Shown: positions 43,642 through 57,200 of the stretch, piece after piece | How the letters are laid out: each line of letters begins with the position of its first letter | How positions within the stretch are numbered: position 1 is the stretch's first letter | Source of the DNA: Armigeres subalbatus | Lineage: Eukaryota; Arthropoda; Insecta; Diptera; Culicidae | Length of the DNA stretch: 64,000 nt | NCBI RefSeq assembly: GCF_024139115.2 | Contig: NC_085140.1 | Coordinates: 416,404,283 to 416,468,282 of the forward strand | Reading direction: 5' to 3' | Made by a program: the position numbers and the translations under genes | Notes under the pieces: model-generated | Database searches by the model: none | The model's input: only the letters and a program-made list of their open reading frames with translations | Told to the model about the DNA's origin: nothing

Positions 43642-43675
43642 TCAGTCTCTTCGTGAAAGTGCGTCCGACTGGTTC
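43642..43675 (+). promoter_or_regulatory. Inr + DPE core promoter, candidate for Ucp4
   Basis: Initiator TCAGTC at 43642-43647 (+1 at A 43644) and GGTTC at 43671-43675, exactly +28 to +32, matching RGWYV. Same layout as the nidogen promoter. A TATAAAA at about 43816 is an alternative start-site signal. Confidence 0.45.
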
Positions 43676-45241
43676 GTTTTGTTGGAGCTCGCCGTGTGTT
43701 GTTTATGTTTGTGGCACAGATAACCGTCATGTTGTTTTTCTGCTGTTGTTTCGGCCATTGAAGTGATGTTTTAAAACAAAGTGAAATAAGCTGGAGAAAA
43801 ATCGTAACGCAGTGCATATAAAAGCAGGACCTCAAAAAATGGCCTTTAGCGAACAATACGTGCTTATTATCAATCTTAGAAAAAGCTTTTTGATAGACTT
43901 CCTCTAAGCCTCCCGGGGGAGTCTGTTCCGGAAGGAATATTTTTCAGTTCGATTAGATCACGTATTCATGGTTTTCATTTTGTGTTTATCCTTTCTGGAA
44001 GTGATCTGAAAGCGCGTGTCTTGTGTATCTGTTTGTTGGGAAAATCTGGGATGAAACCGGCGGGCCAATTCTCGGCAGGAGTAAACCGTTTGCTTGTGGT
44101 GACAGGAGTAGAAGCAGCAAATACGTATCCGGAGGTGCGCTACGTAGAAAGTCGATAGTTGTAAGAGGCTCGGTTATGTAATTGAGTCGCTTAAATGTGG
44201 AGAAAGAGCTATTTGCTAATAACACCACTCTTCGTCAGCGACACCTCACCTCGACAAATTCAGACCAAAGTACAGGCCGTGCAATAGCAGCTCAGCTGGC
44301 ACTTGAAAATACTGGCGTATCGCGCACCAGCACCACCGTATCCTCTCGTTCCTATATTTATATCTGCCTCCTCTTTGGACGTTGACATCGAACCGGAAAG
44401 GGACCTCGTTTCGGTAGACGTTGTCTGACTGGATTTTTATGTTCGATGCAGAGCTTCTAGATATTTTCAATAAATAAAACACTGCTCCCACATATCTGGA
44501 CATCGAACATCTGAAGGTAAGCGTGCTTTTCCCTATGAGTTAAAAAAACGGATAAACGTACTGTGATTAGTCGCTGTTCGTTCTTCTTCTTTTCAGTATA
44601 GGTACAATGTTGGATTTGAGGATTCATTTTATTTATAAACAAGTTCCGCTGAATTTTTTTCATGATCTTCGTAACATGCTAAATTAGTTCAGCCAGGCTT
44701 ACCTAACGTGCAAACTTGCAATAATTGGAGGGTTTTTCGTAACATTGAAAATGAAGCACACACAATATTAGGTAATAAATGTATAAACCAACGGATTCGA
44801 CCAAAACAAATAGTAGAAAAATAAAAGAAAATAGAAATTATTATCCACACAGGGTAATATTCTTGCCAAATATTGAAATAAAAGAGGAGAGGTTTCGTAG
44901 CTAAACATCTTACTCAATTGTTTCAGAACCCTTTTTATATTGGGTGCTATGCGCAGCGTAGTTTGAAACCCCCTGCACTAATCTATCAAGAGGTGCTATT
45001 CGTCCGGCTGTAGATGATGAGAGGTACCCAGCTGCAGCAGGATACGATCGAGATTAGTTTCGAACGCGATCAGAATCGATGCACAAGTAAAGGTTGAAGC
45101 TCGGTTGCGTCAACATTGATTAAACGTGCGTAGCGGGATATTGTTGTGTGGCCGTGCGCTGCAAGATCATCGGTGTTCTGTTTGTAAAGAGGTGCACTCA
45201 CCAAGAGGAGGCTCGCTTTACGATGCAAACGACGAAAAAAT
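43644..45241 (+). other. Ucp4A: Ucp4 5' UTR: two predicted exons
   Basis: Predicted leader exon 43644-44515 ends before a strong donor GTAAGC at 44516 (context CTGAAG|GTAAGC). The acceptor is TACTCAATTGTTTCAG ending 44926. The second exon, 44927-45241, carries the start codon and ends before a perfect donor GTAAGT at 45242. The leader splice is inference from consensus sites; the second donor is better supported because the reading frame continues exactly into the carrier exon. Confidence 0.45.
45223..45241 (+). CDS. Ucp4A: Ucp4 coding exon 1 (19 nt)
   Basis: ATG CAA ACG ACG AAA AAA T, then GTAAGT. Ends in phase 1; the acceptor exon begins CT GAG AAA, so the split codon is TCT (Ser) and the frame runs without a stop into the carrier. 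Too short to be found as an open frame. The -3 position of the ATG is A. Confidence 0.65.
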
Positions 45242-48200
45242 GTAAGTCTTCTTATAAAGTATATATTATATACTATCTAGATAAGCCTTAATATGTCTTA
45301 ATCGGGGCTTCTAGTCATTTTATGGATTATACAACAAGATAATCTCATATACAATTATAAAACATTGTAATCGTTCTTCAAATCATCTGGCTATTTCTTT
45401 TCTATGTGAAATGTACAATTACATTTGATAGGTTTCTATTCTTAGAATTCTTTATTTTGGCAACAAACAGACTGCCCGAGTCGCTATAAATATGAACACG
45501 GGTTCGTTAATGAGATTAATAGATGCAAGTTGCATATATGAATAGATATTAAAGCATTGTGACAATAAACAAGTTGTCGGGAGTGTTTTTGATGCATGTG
45601 TTTTTAAAGCCGAGGGTGAACTGATTTGAGTGTCTTCATTTGCACACGAGAATAGAGAGTTAAGCCCCAAATGCAATTCAGCGGAACGGCGACGGAAACG
45701 GAAAATTTGACAGAAAATATTTGGGCTTTCTGTCAAATCTACCGTTTCCGTCGCCGTTCCGCTGTGTTGCGTGGGAGCCTTTACGTACCGCGTCACCACA
45801 AGCAAAACGATGCCGTCCAATGAAAATAAATACTATCTATTCTCATTGGATACTGTCATTAACATATTGTATGTATGCTGAAGGGCTCAACAGTGTCTTA
45901 CCTGCATTTGAGTATACACACGGCAAAAGTTTGTAAGAAACAATGAAAGTATCAGGAGTGATAACACGGTTTGTTATCGTGCTTTGCTCAGTTTTGTAAT
46001 AACTAAATATAGATACGAGAATCTGATAACAGATTGTAAACCTCAACTTGTAGATAAGATTTCAAAAAGGTTTTGCCTTTTGGTAGAAGATTCGGGCACT
46101 CGTGTTATATACCAATCGACTCAAGTGTGTGTGTTTGTGTGGGTATGTGTGTGTATGTGTGCGTGTTTGTATGTGTGCGTGAGTATATGTGTTTTTTTTT
46201 CTTCCTAAGCAATGGAGGGGGAATCTGCTCAACAGACATCCTGGGTTGGACGTCCAGGAAGTGCGGGGTTAGGGACCACCTCCATCAGCAAACGAAGGAG
46301 GCAGGACTACATTCCCGACCCGCTAAACTGTTTCCATTGCCGCCAAGCCCGTCGTCCCTTCGGTGCAACCAGAAAGTAATGCTTCAAAGGGGGGCCAGTG
46401 CACAACGCACCCTCGAGGTTAGCTGCGTGAAAAACTCCTTTATAAAGGAGTATACGATGTTGTCTGTCATTTGCTTTTGGAGTTATGTGCCCCAGAAAGC
46501 GCTACGAAGTTTCGAAATTAAATTCCAACGTGATCCACCAATGAACACAATGCTGCGAGGCAGCAATGTCCTAGTGGGGGATGTAATGCTAATAATAAGA
46601 AGGAGGTCTAATTAGAAATAGTTTTTCTTCTAACTAATTTAATCGAAGATACGAAAATGTTTTATCAATTAGTAGCTATAAGGATGCCATTAAAAGGTAT
46701 CAAAATCGGATTTGGCACATTTCATATGGGAAAACTGTCAAACGCAACGCAAACGAATCCTATCTGCGAGGCTCTTAATGCGAAACAGTGAACACCTCCT
46801 CCTTTTAAAACACGCATTTGCTCGAACTAATGCGAAGAAATAAATGACACCTTCTTTAAAAGCACGCATCTGCCCGGAATAAAGTGGGGGAGTAAATGAC
46901 ACCTTCTTTTAAAGCACGCACTTGCCCGGAATAATGTGAAAGAGTAAATGCCTCCTTCTTTTAAAGCACGCACTTGCCCGGAATAATGTGAAAGAGTAAA
47001 TGCCTCCTTCTTTTAAAGCACTCATTTGCCCGGAATAAGGTGGATGAGTAAATAACTTCTTTAAAGGAACGCATTTGGCCGAGATGCGGCGAAAAAGTAA
47101 ATGTTTCCTTCTTTTAAACAACGCGGTAGCCCGGAATAAGACGGGTGAGTAAATGACTCGTACTTTAATTATTCTGAATATGTTATTTTTGACTGATTAG
47201 TTTCTATTTTCAACTTCATTATTGAAATGCAATCTAATAAAGTAATAAAGTGAGCAAGAAATTGAGTACAAATTGACAAATTGACAAATTCGGGGTAAAG
47301 GTCCTTAAGGGTAATGATAATTCGGAGTAGTGACTATGGGGTAGCGGGTTATTCGGGGCAATAGCCTTTCGGGGTACTGGCGTTCGGGTTAATGACATTC
47401 GGGGCAGTGTCATAGAATCGTTTACTTCTTATTCGTAGGCCCTTTTCAATTGTTGAATATCTCTTTTCTAATAGCTACCCGAATAAAAAATACAGTAGAA
47501 TAACAATACAATTTATTGTAACACCACTATTAATAACATTAAATTGGCAATAGATTATATTGTAAATGAAACCATAGAAATACATTAGAATGCATTGTTA
47601 AGAACCATTTACTCAAATGTAAATGAAGTTTTCGCAATAGAATGTACGGGTTGTTAAGTATCGTAACTATACAAAATCTGAGATTTTTCCATACACTTTT
47701 TTCGTCACACAATAGAGTGTATGGTTAATATATTGTTGAAATATCCGAAACTGGTTATCCAAAACTGTTCAAAATACAATGGATTGTATTGTATTTGTAT
47801 AGTAAAACAATACGATTTTAAATTTCTCAGTTGTGACAGCTTTACTGTTCAACAATGACATTTAAAGGGAAAAAAAATGCATATTTGGCGCTATGAGGCA
47901 AATATTGTTATATAGTTTATATCCAATGTAAAGAAACGTTTCAAAAATTATCAATGTATGAAACTTATGTACGAAAACGTTCCAAAAATAATTGTAAGTA
48001 TAGTTACATTAGAGAAATATGTTGATGTATTGTATCCTCAGTGTTGATACAATCTGTGCAACCATCAAGAAACAATGTATCGTATTGTATACCATACATT
48101 TTATGGTAATTCAATTGTTTACACTATTGAACCAATAGTACATTTTTATCCGGGTACCTACCTGGATACATGGTTGGCTACAGCGTCGATACACTTATGC

Positions 48201-51200
48201 TTGGCGTATTGTAGAGCTCCATAATCGTCGGTCTTGGGCGATGTTCCTCCAGTTTCCCCGAACGTTCAGGAACGCCAGGTCCGATTCCACCGCGTGCAGC
48301 CAGCGTGTTCGTGGCCTTCCATGTAGTCACCAGCCCCTATCTGGTTCTCTGTTGAATATTGTTTTTGCTAATCTTTCTTCCGACATTCGCACTAAGTGAC
48401 CAACCCACTGAAGTCTGCCGTATTTTATACGATACACAATATTTTCTTCTTTGTATACTTGATACAGCTCATGATTCAGCGCGCCACACACCATTTTCTA
48501 GTTTCCCTCCGAGTATTGTACGCAGCACTTTTCGCTCGAAAACCCCGAAAGCTCTCCGGTCCGCCTATTTCAACGTCCTCCTTCATGTCCATAAAGGGCC
48601 GCGAGTAGAATCAGAGTTTTGTATAGAGTAAATTTCGTTTCTGTTGCGGGACCTAAGCTGGTTACGTAATCCGTAAAAGGCCCTATTCGTAACAGCAATA
48701 CGTCTTTTCACTTCACGAGAAACGTCATTGTCACATGTCACAGGCGTTCCAAGGTTCATAATTTGTTTATTTGTTTACAACATCAACAGGCTCTGTGTGA
48801 CCGCAATGATGGTCCTAAAATATAAAATACATTTAGAAATCACAGTCAATCCAAAAAAGTCACAGTAGTAAAATTACTATCTAGGTGTGTTAAAAATTGT
48901 CTAAAAACCTCCGACGTAACATATTACGCGATAAATGGGAGTCAAACAATGTTGCAACTCTGTTGAATATCCGTTGCAAGCCACCGATTGCCCCATGTAG
49001 TCCATAATCCGTCTTTTGCAATGGTGGTCTAAGCATTCCGCTATTGCGGAGTGTCCTTTGTCGAACATTCAAATATATCTGCTCCAGAATACCTTCGCAT
49101 TCGATTCGTCCCTGTAGTATATCGGCGGTCGTCATCACCCGGGTGGTATCTCCTAGCACGAAGAAGTTCCAGATCGATCAACTGTCATCGGCTCTCATAG
49201 CTCGGTAGCCAAACGGATCCCTCCATGGTAACTTCCGAAGTGCAAATTGCAGGAACCGAGTGAGTGAGCTGCCGTTGTAAATTAAGACAGTCAGTAGGGT
49301 AATTCGCCAAACGTTGAACGGCTAATTTCATCGCCTATTGTTGAACGCACGTGCATTTCTTATGGGCGTTCAACAATAGGCAAGAATTTTAGTCGTTCAA
49401 TATTTGGCGGTTTCCCCTAGTTGAACTAATTTGGAGAAACATTTTCAAATCGTCAGCGTACGACAATCGAGGGCTTTCGATGACTAAATGGACGTCATTG
49501 AAGTAGAGCAGGAATATTAGTGGAAACTATTCGATTCGTAGTCATCTAAAGTCACCTTCAGTTGTCGGCCAATCAAGTATGGGCGGAACCAGCACAATTA
49601 ATCACTACAGATGCCGTACCTGTCGAGTTTGGCAACAGCGATAGCATGGTTCAACTTGTCAAATACGGCAGACAGATCGGTGTAGATAACATCGGTTTGC
49701 ATCCTTCTGAGCATGCTGTTGGTGATGTACGAATTAAGGCATAGCAAATTGCTAGTGGTAGAACGGCCGGTGGTAAAGCCCAGAGTCTATTATATAGAGT
49801 TGCGCAAAGAGGATCTTCTTACTCTTATTCTGAATGATGCTCTTGTTATTATGTTGAAAACTTTCATTTTTGTTCAACCCTTCAAGTGACTTCACGGGAG
49901 TGATCACTTCTAAAGCTTTTTAATTCGACAACATAACATTTCAATTCATGAGTTTTAATTCGCCATAATAATCATCAGGCGATAACAATACTTCCGCCTT
50001 ACCAACAAGCATTTGTTTACTTTGCTCGATAGGTAGACGGTTTGACAGTTCAATAGGTAGATTTGGCTTCACTCTTTGCGTAACTCTATAAATAATAGAC
50101 TCTGGTAAAGCCGTGTTGGTCGGGGCTGAGATGTTGCTTGCAGTGCGAAAGTAATGGTTCCATGACAACGAGTTCGAACAGCTTAGAAGCGGCGTTTAAT
50201 GACGTGATTGCTCGGTAATTGTTTACGTTGCGTTTGCTACCTTAACTTGTGCACCGGTAACATGTGAGCGATTTTCCAGCAAGAAGGAAATATTTCACTA
50301 GACAGTGACCAAAAAAATACGATGAAGAGCATCAAGCAAACAAGAAATTTGTTTTTTGAGGAAAGCAGACGGAATACCGTCTGATCCTGGATTATAGGAC
50401 GACTGGAGTTTGTTGCGGCCCTAGATATAGCGTCAACGTCGACATCAAACACGCCCAATGTTTGGCTGCTTAATGGAACGTTGTTAGGTGCGAGTCTAGC
50501 TTGATCAGCACTCATGTTATTCAGAACTCTCTTTGGAACGTGCCTATCGATGACGTACATCATGACATGTGAGAAGGCTAGAGCAGCTTCATCCACATCA
50601 TGCGTATTGAGAACATTTCCCCAATCGATACTCGATAATACATCTGTAATACTTAAGTGGTCGGCTTTCTTAAAATCATATGACACGGGCGCAGTACGTT
50701 CGATGAAGTCGTGCACGTGACTGTATTCGATGCTGATAAGTAGTGGAGGGTGATAAGCAGCATTTTTGACCAGTGCGAAGGTGCTGGCAAGATGAGTGGG
50801 GCATTGTCCTGTCTGCTTACAAAGCATAGGTCCAAAGTGCGACCGTTTTCATTCACAATGCTGTTAATTTGGCTAAGAGTGACTGAGCTGTAGTTATCCA
50901 AAAGAGGAAACCGCTGTGGGACTGCTTCCAAGAGACACCAGTCAGGTTGAAATCGCCCAGGACAAGCACCGAGCACAGGAACAGTCTTCGGTCACCCATC
51001 TCGATTGATATCCAGACTTGTTCGAGACTCCTCCAAGAATCGCTTTCAACTGGTTTTGGCCGGTGTTAAGTGTGCGTCCCGGTGGAGAACTGAATGAATA
51101 ATCAGCCGGATCTGGACGTTGCGTTTGGCTTGGTGCGAGTCGATAGCTTGGGTTAGATCTCGGTGACAAACTACCAGAGCCTGAGAATGGATCGTTGATG

Positions 51201-54200
51201 CTAATTACGAAAAACGGATCAGAGAGCGGATTGTTCCGTGGTGTTGTGTACTTGCCTGTAGATGGAGTTCAGAAGATCTCATCTCCCAACTCAGACGCAG
51301 GACCGGGACGGCTGTTGGTCGCTGGCAGGAGGGGCTCGACTGCGTTGAAAGGGATTGAGGCTTCCTCAGAGTGAGCGGCAAGAATGCGTCCCGATGTTCG
51401 ACTTGTAATTTTCAAGTGCTGCTGACTAGACAAACTGCTGAAAGGGGAAGACGGATAAGAAAACGGATCGCTCTGTGATGCCGTATACTTGGCTGTGCAA
51501 GTAAGGTGGAAGCCCCCTTTCCCACCACCAATCTAAGGAACCAGACGGCTATGATGATCGGAGGGAAAAGATAGAGCGGGACTGGATTGGGGCAATCAGG
51601 GGCTTTTAACAAGCTTTCTACGGCGCGTCTGGTGTTGTGGAGTCTTTAGGATGGGTGATTTGCCATCGTACGAAAGGATGTTGAACGGTTTTGCAGTGGC
51701 TCGAGATTAACAAATACAGCTCGCGGTAAACAAATTCTTCAACAACTTCAAACACATCCCCATCAAGCACTACCTCAGCACCAACACCACCAGGTATTCC
51801 TCTATCTTTACCTGCCACCATGTACTTTGTCCACAACCGTCTAAGACGAGTTAAGTACTCTCCATTTAATTCCACCAATTATTTCGATATCTTTGCAGAT
51901 ACGTATTTCGACCACAACTGTGTGGTCGTCTTCAGTGTCTCGTACTTGACTCGACTTGTTTAGTACTTGTTTAGACGGTTTAGTACATTCCACTGAAAAG
52001 AGCTTAAAATATTTTTTCTACTTTGTCTTGGTAGAGTTAATGGTTAAGCCTATCCTCGCTGCTTCCTCTTCAGTGGGACAAAAGCCTCCACTATTGTTCT
52101 GCGATCGATTCCAGTAAAAAAAATCAGCATCTTTGATAGACGAATCCAAGTAAAAATAAAATAAGAAAAAGACAACAATCATACTAAAATGCTTATTATA
52201 AATTCTATTATTTATTTTAATTCTAGTAAGAAAATAGCAGATCCCCCTCTCTGAGTGCTTACGTAATAACAATAAGTGTACGACTCCTCGATTCAATTTA
52301 ATGATTTAGTGAGACACAAAATGCAGTGAACCATGTTTAAATGCTGGAATATGGCAAACTGCATCTACTGCAGATACATAAGTATTTTTGTCAAAAATGA
52401 AATTGTTGCTGATTGTTAGGAAATCGTATGGACTTTCGTAAATTGTACTCCGCAAGACGCTTCGATCGAATAGAGTTCGCCGCCATACCAAACTCACTAT
52501 CTACAAAACGCTCATTACAGCTCTGACAGGAGACCTGGACGATGCTAGTGGATGACCAACGCGCACTTGGAGTTTTCGAAAGGAAAGTGCTGCGTACCAT
52601 CTATGGTGGGTTGCAGATGGTGGACGGTACGTGGAGGAGGCGAATGAACCACAAGTTGCAACAGCTATTGGGAGAACCATCCATCGTTCACACCGTGAGA
52701 ATCGGAAGACTGCGGTGGGCTGGGCACCTAGCCAGAATGTCGGACAGTAATCCGGTGAAAATGGTTCTCGACAACGATCCGACGGGCACAAGATGGCGAG
52801 GTGCGCAGCGAGCAAGGTAGATCGATCAGGTGGAGGACGCTTTGTGGATCCTCCATCTCATGTAAAAAAAGAACTGGGTGTATGTAGTTTATACACCCAT
52901 GGAAATAATTATTTCCATCGGTGTGAGTTAAGACTTCGAAGACAGTTTAAAATTCATCAAACGTGTTAGAAATTGTGAATTATTGTATTACGGTGACAAG
53001 ACCCCCGATTTCCTTCCTTGACCCTTATTGTTAAGACGCATTCCTACTGAACTACTCAATGTCATTAGTTAGTTCATTATCAAGATTTGATTTTTCTAGT
53101 GTTGCACGAAAGTCTATTTGTTTGGAATGCGATTGAGTAATACCGGGACGGGAATGAGTTGACTACTACTACACCTTCTGCCTAAGTAGATCATCTCACT
53201 ATCTTGTTTCACACACCTCTTTCAAAATGCGGAAAAAACCCGAGCTCAACCCCCAAACCATCCAACACACACAAATCGAAGCAATATTTATTATTGCCCA
53301 GATGTTAACGCCAATTACTACATCAGTCACACGACTAACGTCGCAAATCGCGAGACAGCGAAAAAAAGAGGCTCGTCTCGAACGTCAAATGATATAATCG
53401 GACTAAAATGTAAATGTTTCATTGGAACGATTCTAATATCGAAATCGTTAATAAAGAAATCAAATAAATAATAACGAAATCTTTAATAAATAAGTCAATT
53501 AGATCGTATTAAGTTTTTAACGTGATTCTTCACAGTTCAATTACAACAACAGAGGGTCGTACACTAATTACCTTAGCCCTTAAGGGGGGGGGTTGGTTTT
53601 GACATTTTATTACGTTCCATATAAATACAAAATAATTTGTATGGGAAAAATCTTACATGTTGAAAACCCCCGAAAAATTGCTTACGTAATTAGTGAACGG
53701 CCCCCAGTGCTTTATATTCTACAGTAACATAATACTACACTCTGAAAAATCTTCACGTCATATTTACCTGAAAACAAATGTGGTTCTCATCCACCATACT
53801 TTTCACGTAAGAGTGACCTGAATGACATGTAACCTGAACAAAATTTAGTTCCCTTGAGTTACGTGATTTATCAGGTGACTCTGACTGGATCTTCCAGTAC
53901 TAATGACGTGAAGCTTGAAAGTAGTTACGTGTTTGATCAGGTGAACCTGAGTGATTTGGTCGTACTGGTTACGTGAAATTTTAGTGAAAGCTACAAGACA
54001 GCAGGTAACCACTACATGTTTTGAAATGTATTGAAATATAGTGATTTTGGAATGAATGCAAACATGAACAGGGACTTCCTATAAAAGGGAATCTTTTTCA
54101 CGTTGTTAATGCATTGATACATTGAAATGCCGTCATTTGGTCATTGCGCCTTGAGTTATTGCAGAAATACTGTTGAAGAAAAAACAAAGTTATCGGCGGA

Positions 54201-57200
54201 TGTTGAATGGAATTTATCAGTTTTGTTGAGAAATTATGTCAACGAGAATCGCTGAGAATTATAAAACCAGTTTTTTGCTCGAAAATTGCCGCTGTTAATT
54301 AATTAAAAAGTAGTGGAAACTAGACTACAAATTTTATACTAACGCGACCGGAAAACTGTAGCTCTAGACTTCCAAGCAGCTTCCTTTACTTTCACATCAT
54401 TTTTCAACGATTCTAATAAATTTTATCCAACCTCCGTTGATTTTTTCCAAGGAGGAAAAATGCAGACAATATCACTTAACTCCGCGAAGCCTCATTATGT
54501 TTAGGTTATGTATCATTCATTCTTGTTTACAATGCAGGTCTTCCGCAAATGCCGAAGCTGCAATCACACTAACACAATCTCACTTAAACTGTTTACGTGG
54601 GTATACAGTCATATTCACCAAGATTTTTAGTAAAAGTTACGTGAATTTCAGGTGAGCATTACTAACGGCACGTAACAATCGTCGTTTGTTCAAGACAGAC
54701 GAGTTACGTGATTTTTCACGTGAATATGACGTGATGATTTTTTAGAGTGTATATAAAGTCGCCTCTCCACATCTCGATATTGAAGGGACCATCGATATCA
54801 CGGTATACAGAAAACAAGGTAGGCTCGTTAGAAAAATGACACTTCAAATGTGACGCATATTTTATCGCCACATATTGGAGTGCAAAAGTAAGCATGCTGC
54901 GACCGTAGAGCATCGTCTCGGTCCAGCTTGTGCGAAGATAGCAGTGACGTCACATGTTTACATTCAAACTGAATGTTTTCATACGTGATGAGCCTGCCTT
55001 GTTTTTTGTATGCCGTGATCGAGATAAGGAGAGATCGAGGAATGGTAGGAAAATTGAAATGGGTACTAGATTGAAAAAAGCTCGTTGCTATGAAACACGA
55101 CAACAAAACATATGTCTAGTAGTCTAGAAATATGAATATACGACATAGGCAGAGAGTATTTCTGAACAAAATATGACCAGAACACATCGAGATAGAGAGA
55201 TATCGAGAAAGGGAGGTTATCGAGATGTAGAATCCCCAAATGTATGTAGATTGAAGGGACCGAGAAAACCATCGACATAAGGAGAGATATCGAGATATAG
55301 TTCATCGAGATGTGGAGAGGCGACTGTATAATATAGAAGTTTTGCCTATTCCGCATGACAACTTCTAACACCATAAATATTGAAGATATTATAGATACAG
55401 TGAAAATCGTTTCGTGATGTCAGTTGAATAGCAAGTCCTATAAACTTGTCATAATTGATTGATATTTCAACTCCTTTTTGAAAAAATACTGATTTTTCCC
55501 ATCACCACGGGCCACTTTTTCGGCTGCCATGCGTCGGTGGTGGTGGAGGCAAAGCGCGCGATTTCGTTTGCGTGCGTCATTCATTTGAAAGACCGGGGCT
55601 GGCTGCCCATAGAAATGGTTTTGTCACTTCAGCACATGGCACCGAATTTGTTGAAACGCAAAAATGACTCGGATGATACACGATGGACGATGGAGCTTGT
55701 ACTTCCCAATGAAGAAATCAGCTCAATTTAGTGAAGCATAGAAAAACAATCCTCTGTAGCCCGGGCATCGTGTACGAATTACGTGAAAATGGAATTATTG
55801 GTTATTTCAGATCCTTCTTCTTTTTGAAAGATTTCTGTATAAATGATCAAGCAAATAATTAGCACTAAACTTTTAGACATACATCCTTTTTGGCGTTGCG
55901 CAATTTGTGTATCATCCATTATCACTTTGCGGTGGGTGTTGTCAAGCAGCGTGACGCAGATACCGTTGTTGTTGCTGAAGCCTGAGACCGAAATGGGGGT
56001 ATAGATTGATGAAAAATATCGCTTCTCGCTCGTTCGGCGTGGTATGATTATCTTATATATTTTTTTGCGCTGAAATTGATTGGCTGATTATTGTTTGCAC
56101 ACGCGAGAACAGTCTATCAAGGTGAACCGGTAATGGGCATAGTGGTCAATGCTGAGGACGAATGGGTTTTCCGTCGATAGCATGATTCTATTTAAAGAAA
56201 TTGTCGTTTCCACAGGTGGATAAAAGGCATCGAAGGAAAATCAATAAAGCAAATATCTTGCATTTGATTCTTAGTCCTTGTAAGTAGTTTGGGATGTAGG
56301 GGAGGAGGTTCGGTTGTGGGCACCCTTTTGTCTTTGGTCTATAACTTTTGGCTCTAGTTGATCTTATGCCGACATTTGTATATCAATAGAAAGCTAGACG
56401 AATAATCCGACTACTAGCGAAGAAATTATATTGATTTTGTCGATTTGTGGGCAGCCTTAAAAACTCGGCTAATAACAAAAAAGAAAGAATAAAAACAACC
56501 TAAATTTAATGCACAGGAATAATTTATTTATTCTAGCTATGAAGCACTAAAAAAGCTCAGATCAATCAACCTACCAGTGATGATGACTGTCTCGTGCATT
56601 AGGGAAGATATTGTAAAATTGTTCTTTAGGTAAATGGATTTATTTTTTCTCATTGATTTACGTTTATTGCATTTATTTATATGCATCACAGTAAAATAAA
56701 CTCTGAATAATCATTCTAGCGGTAATGGTGCCTTTCTTGTACATCATAAAAAAATAATATTTCGATCATAAATGTTGATCCCATAGTCCGACCTGATCAA
56801 ATTTCCATAGAAACCAATAAGACAGGATTCCCCGTCGAATGCAACTTGTTGCAAGCAAATTGGTAAAATTTTAAAAAAGGTAAAAAAAAACCTTCGTTTG
56901 GTTTTTCTTGTAAAAATAATTGATTTGTTTAAAGTTTAAAGCAGGGTGGTCAGTGAGTCGGAAAATTGGAAAACGCGGGAGAAAGTCGGGAATTTCATAA
57001 AATTATACAAAAAATCGAAAAAAAGTAACCAAATGTTCATTTCATTGTATATTTTTTCTAGTGTAAAACATGGGAAAACATTGTTCACTATTCGTTCAAT
57101 CAAAGTTAATGGCCTATATTCCGGGTATTAAACCACCCGACTTGGACATTAATTTACAATGTTATGAAATCTTTTATGTGAATATGTACATTATGTGGAG

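Larger units (their letters stand above)
48757..51610 (-). mobile_element. Decayed non-LTR retrotransposon (CR1/Jockey-like), split by two MITEs
   Basis: Minus-strand traces. An A-rich 3' tail with AAATAAACAAAT-type repeats lies near 48757-48780. The RT C-terminus has [20 protein letters not shown] (49159-48890). The RT N-terminal part has [15 protein letters not shown] (50827-50237). Further 5' are endonuclease-like and ORF1-like traces (50976-51610). The clade is uncertain. Heavily mutated. MITEs at 49294-49420 and 49781-50104 interrupt it. Confidence 0.6.

Noticed and set aside
43248..43856. 202-codon minus-strand open frame
   Set aside because: No recognisable domain, unusual composition, and it overlaps the better supported + strand core promoter for Ucp4.
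55459..55731. 90-codon open frame as a possible small gene
   Set aside because: No domain, no promoter or splice context, within the Ucp4 intron; kept only as unassigned.
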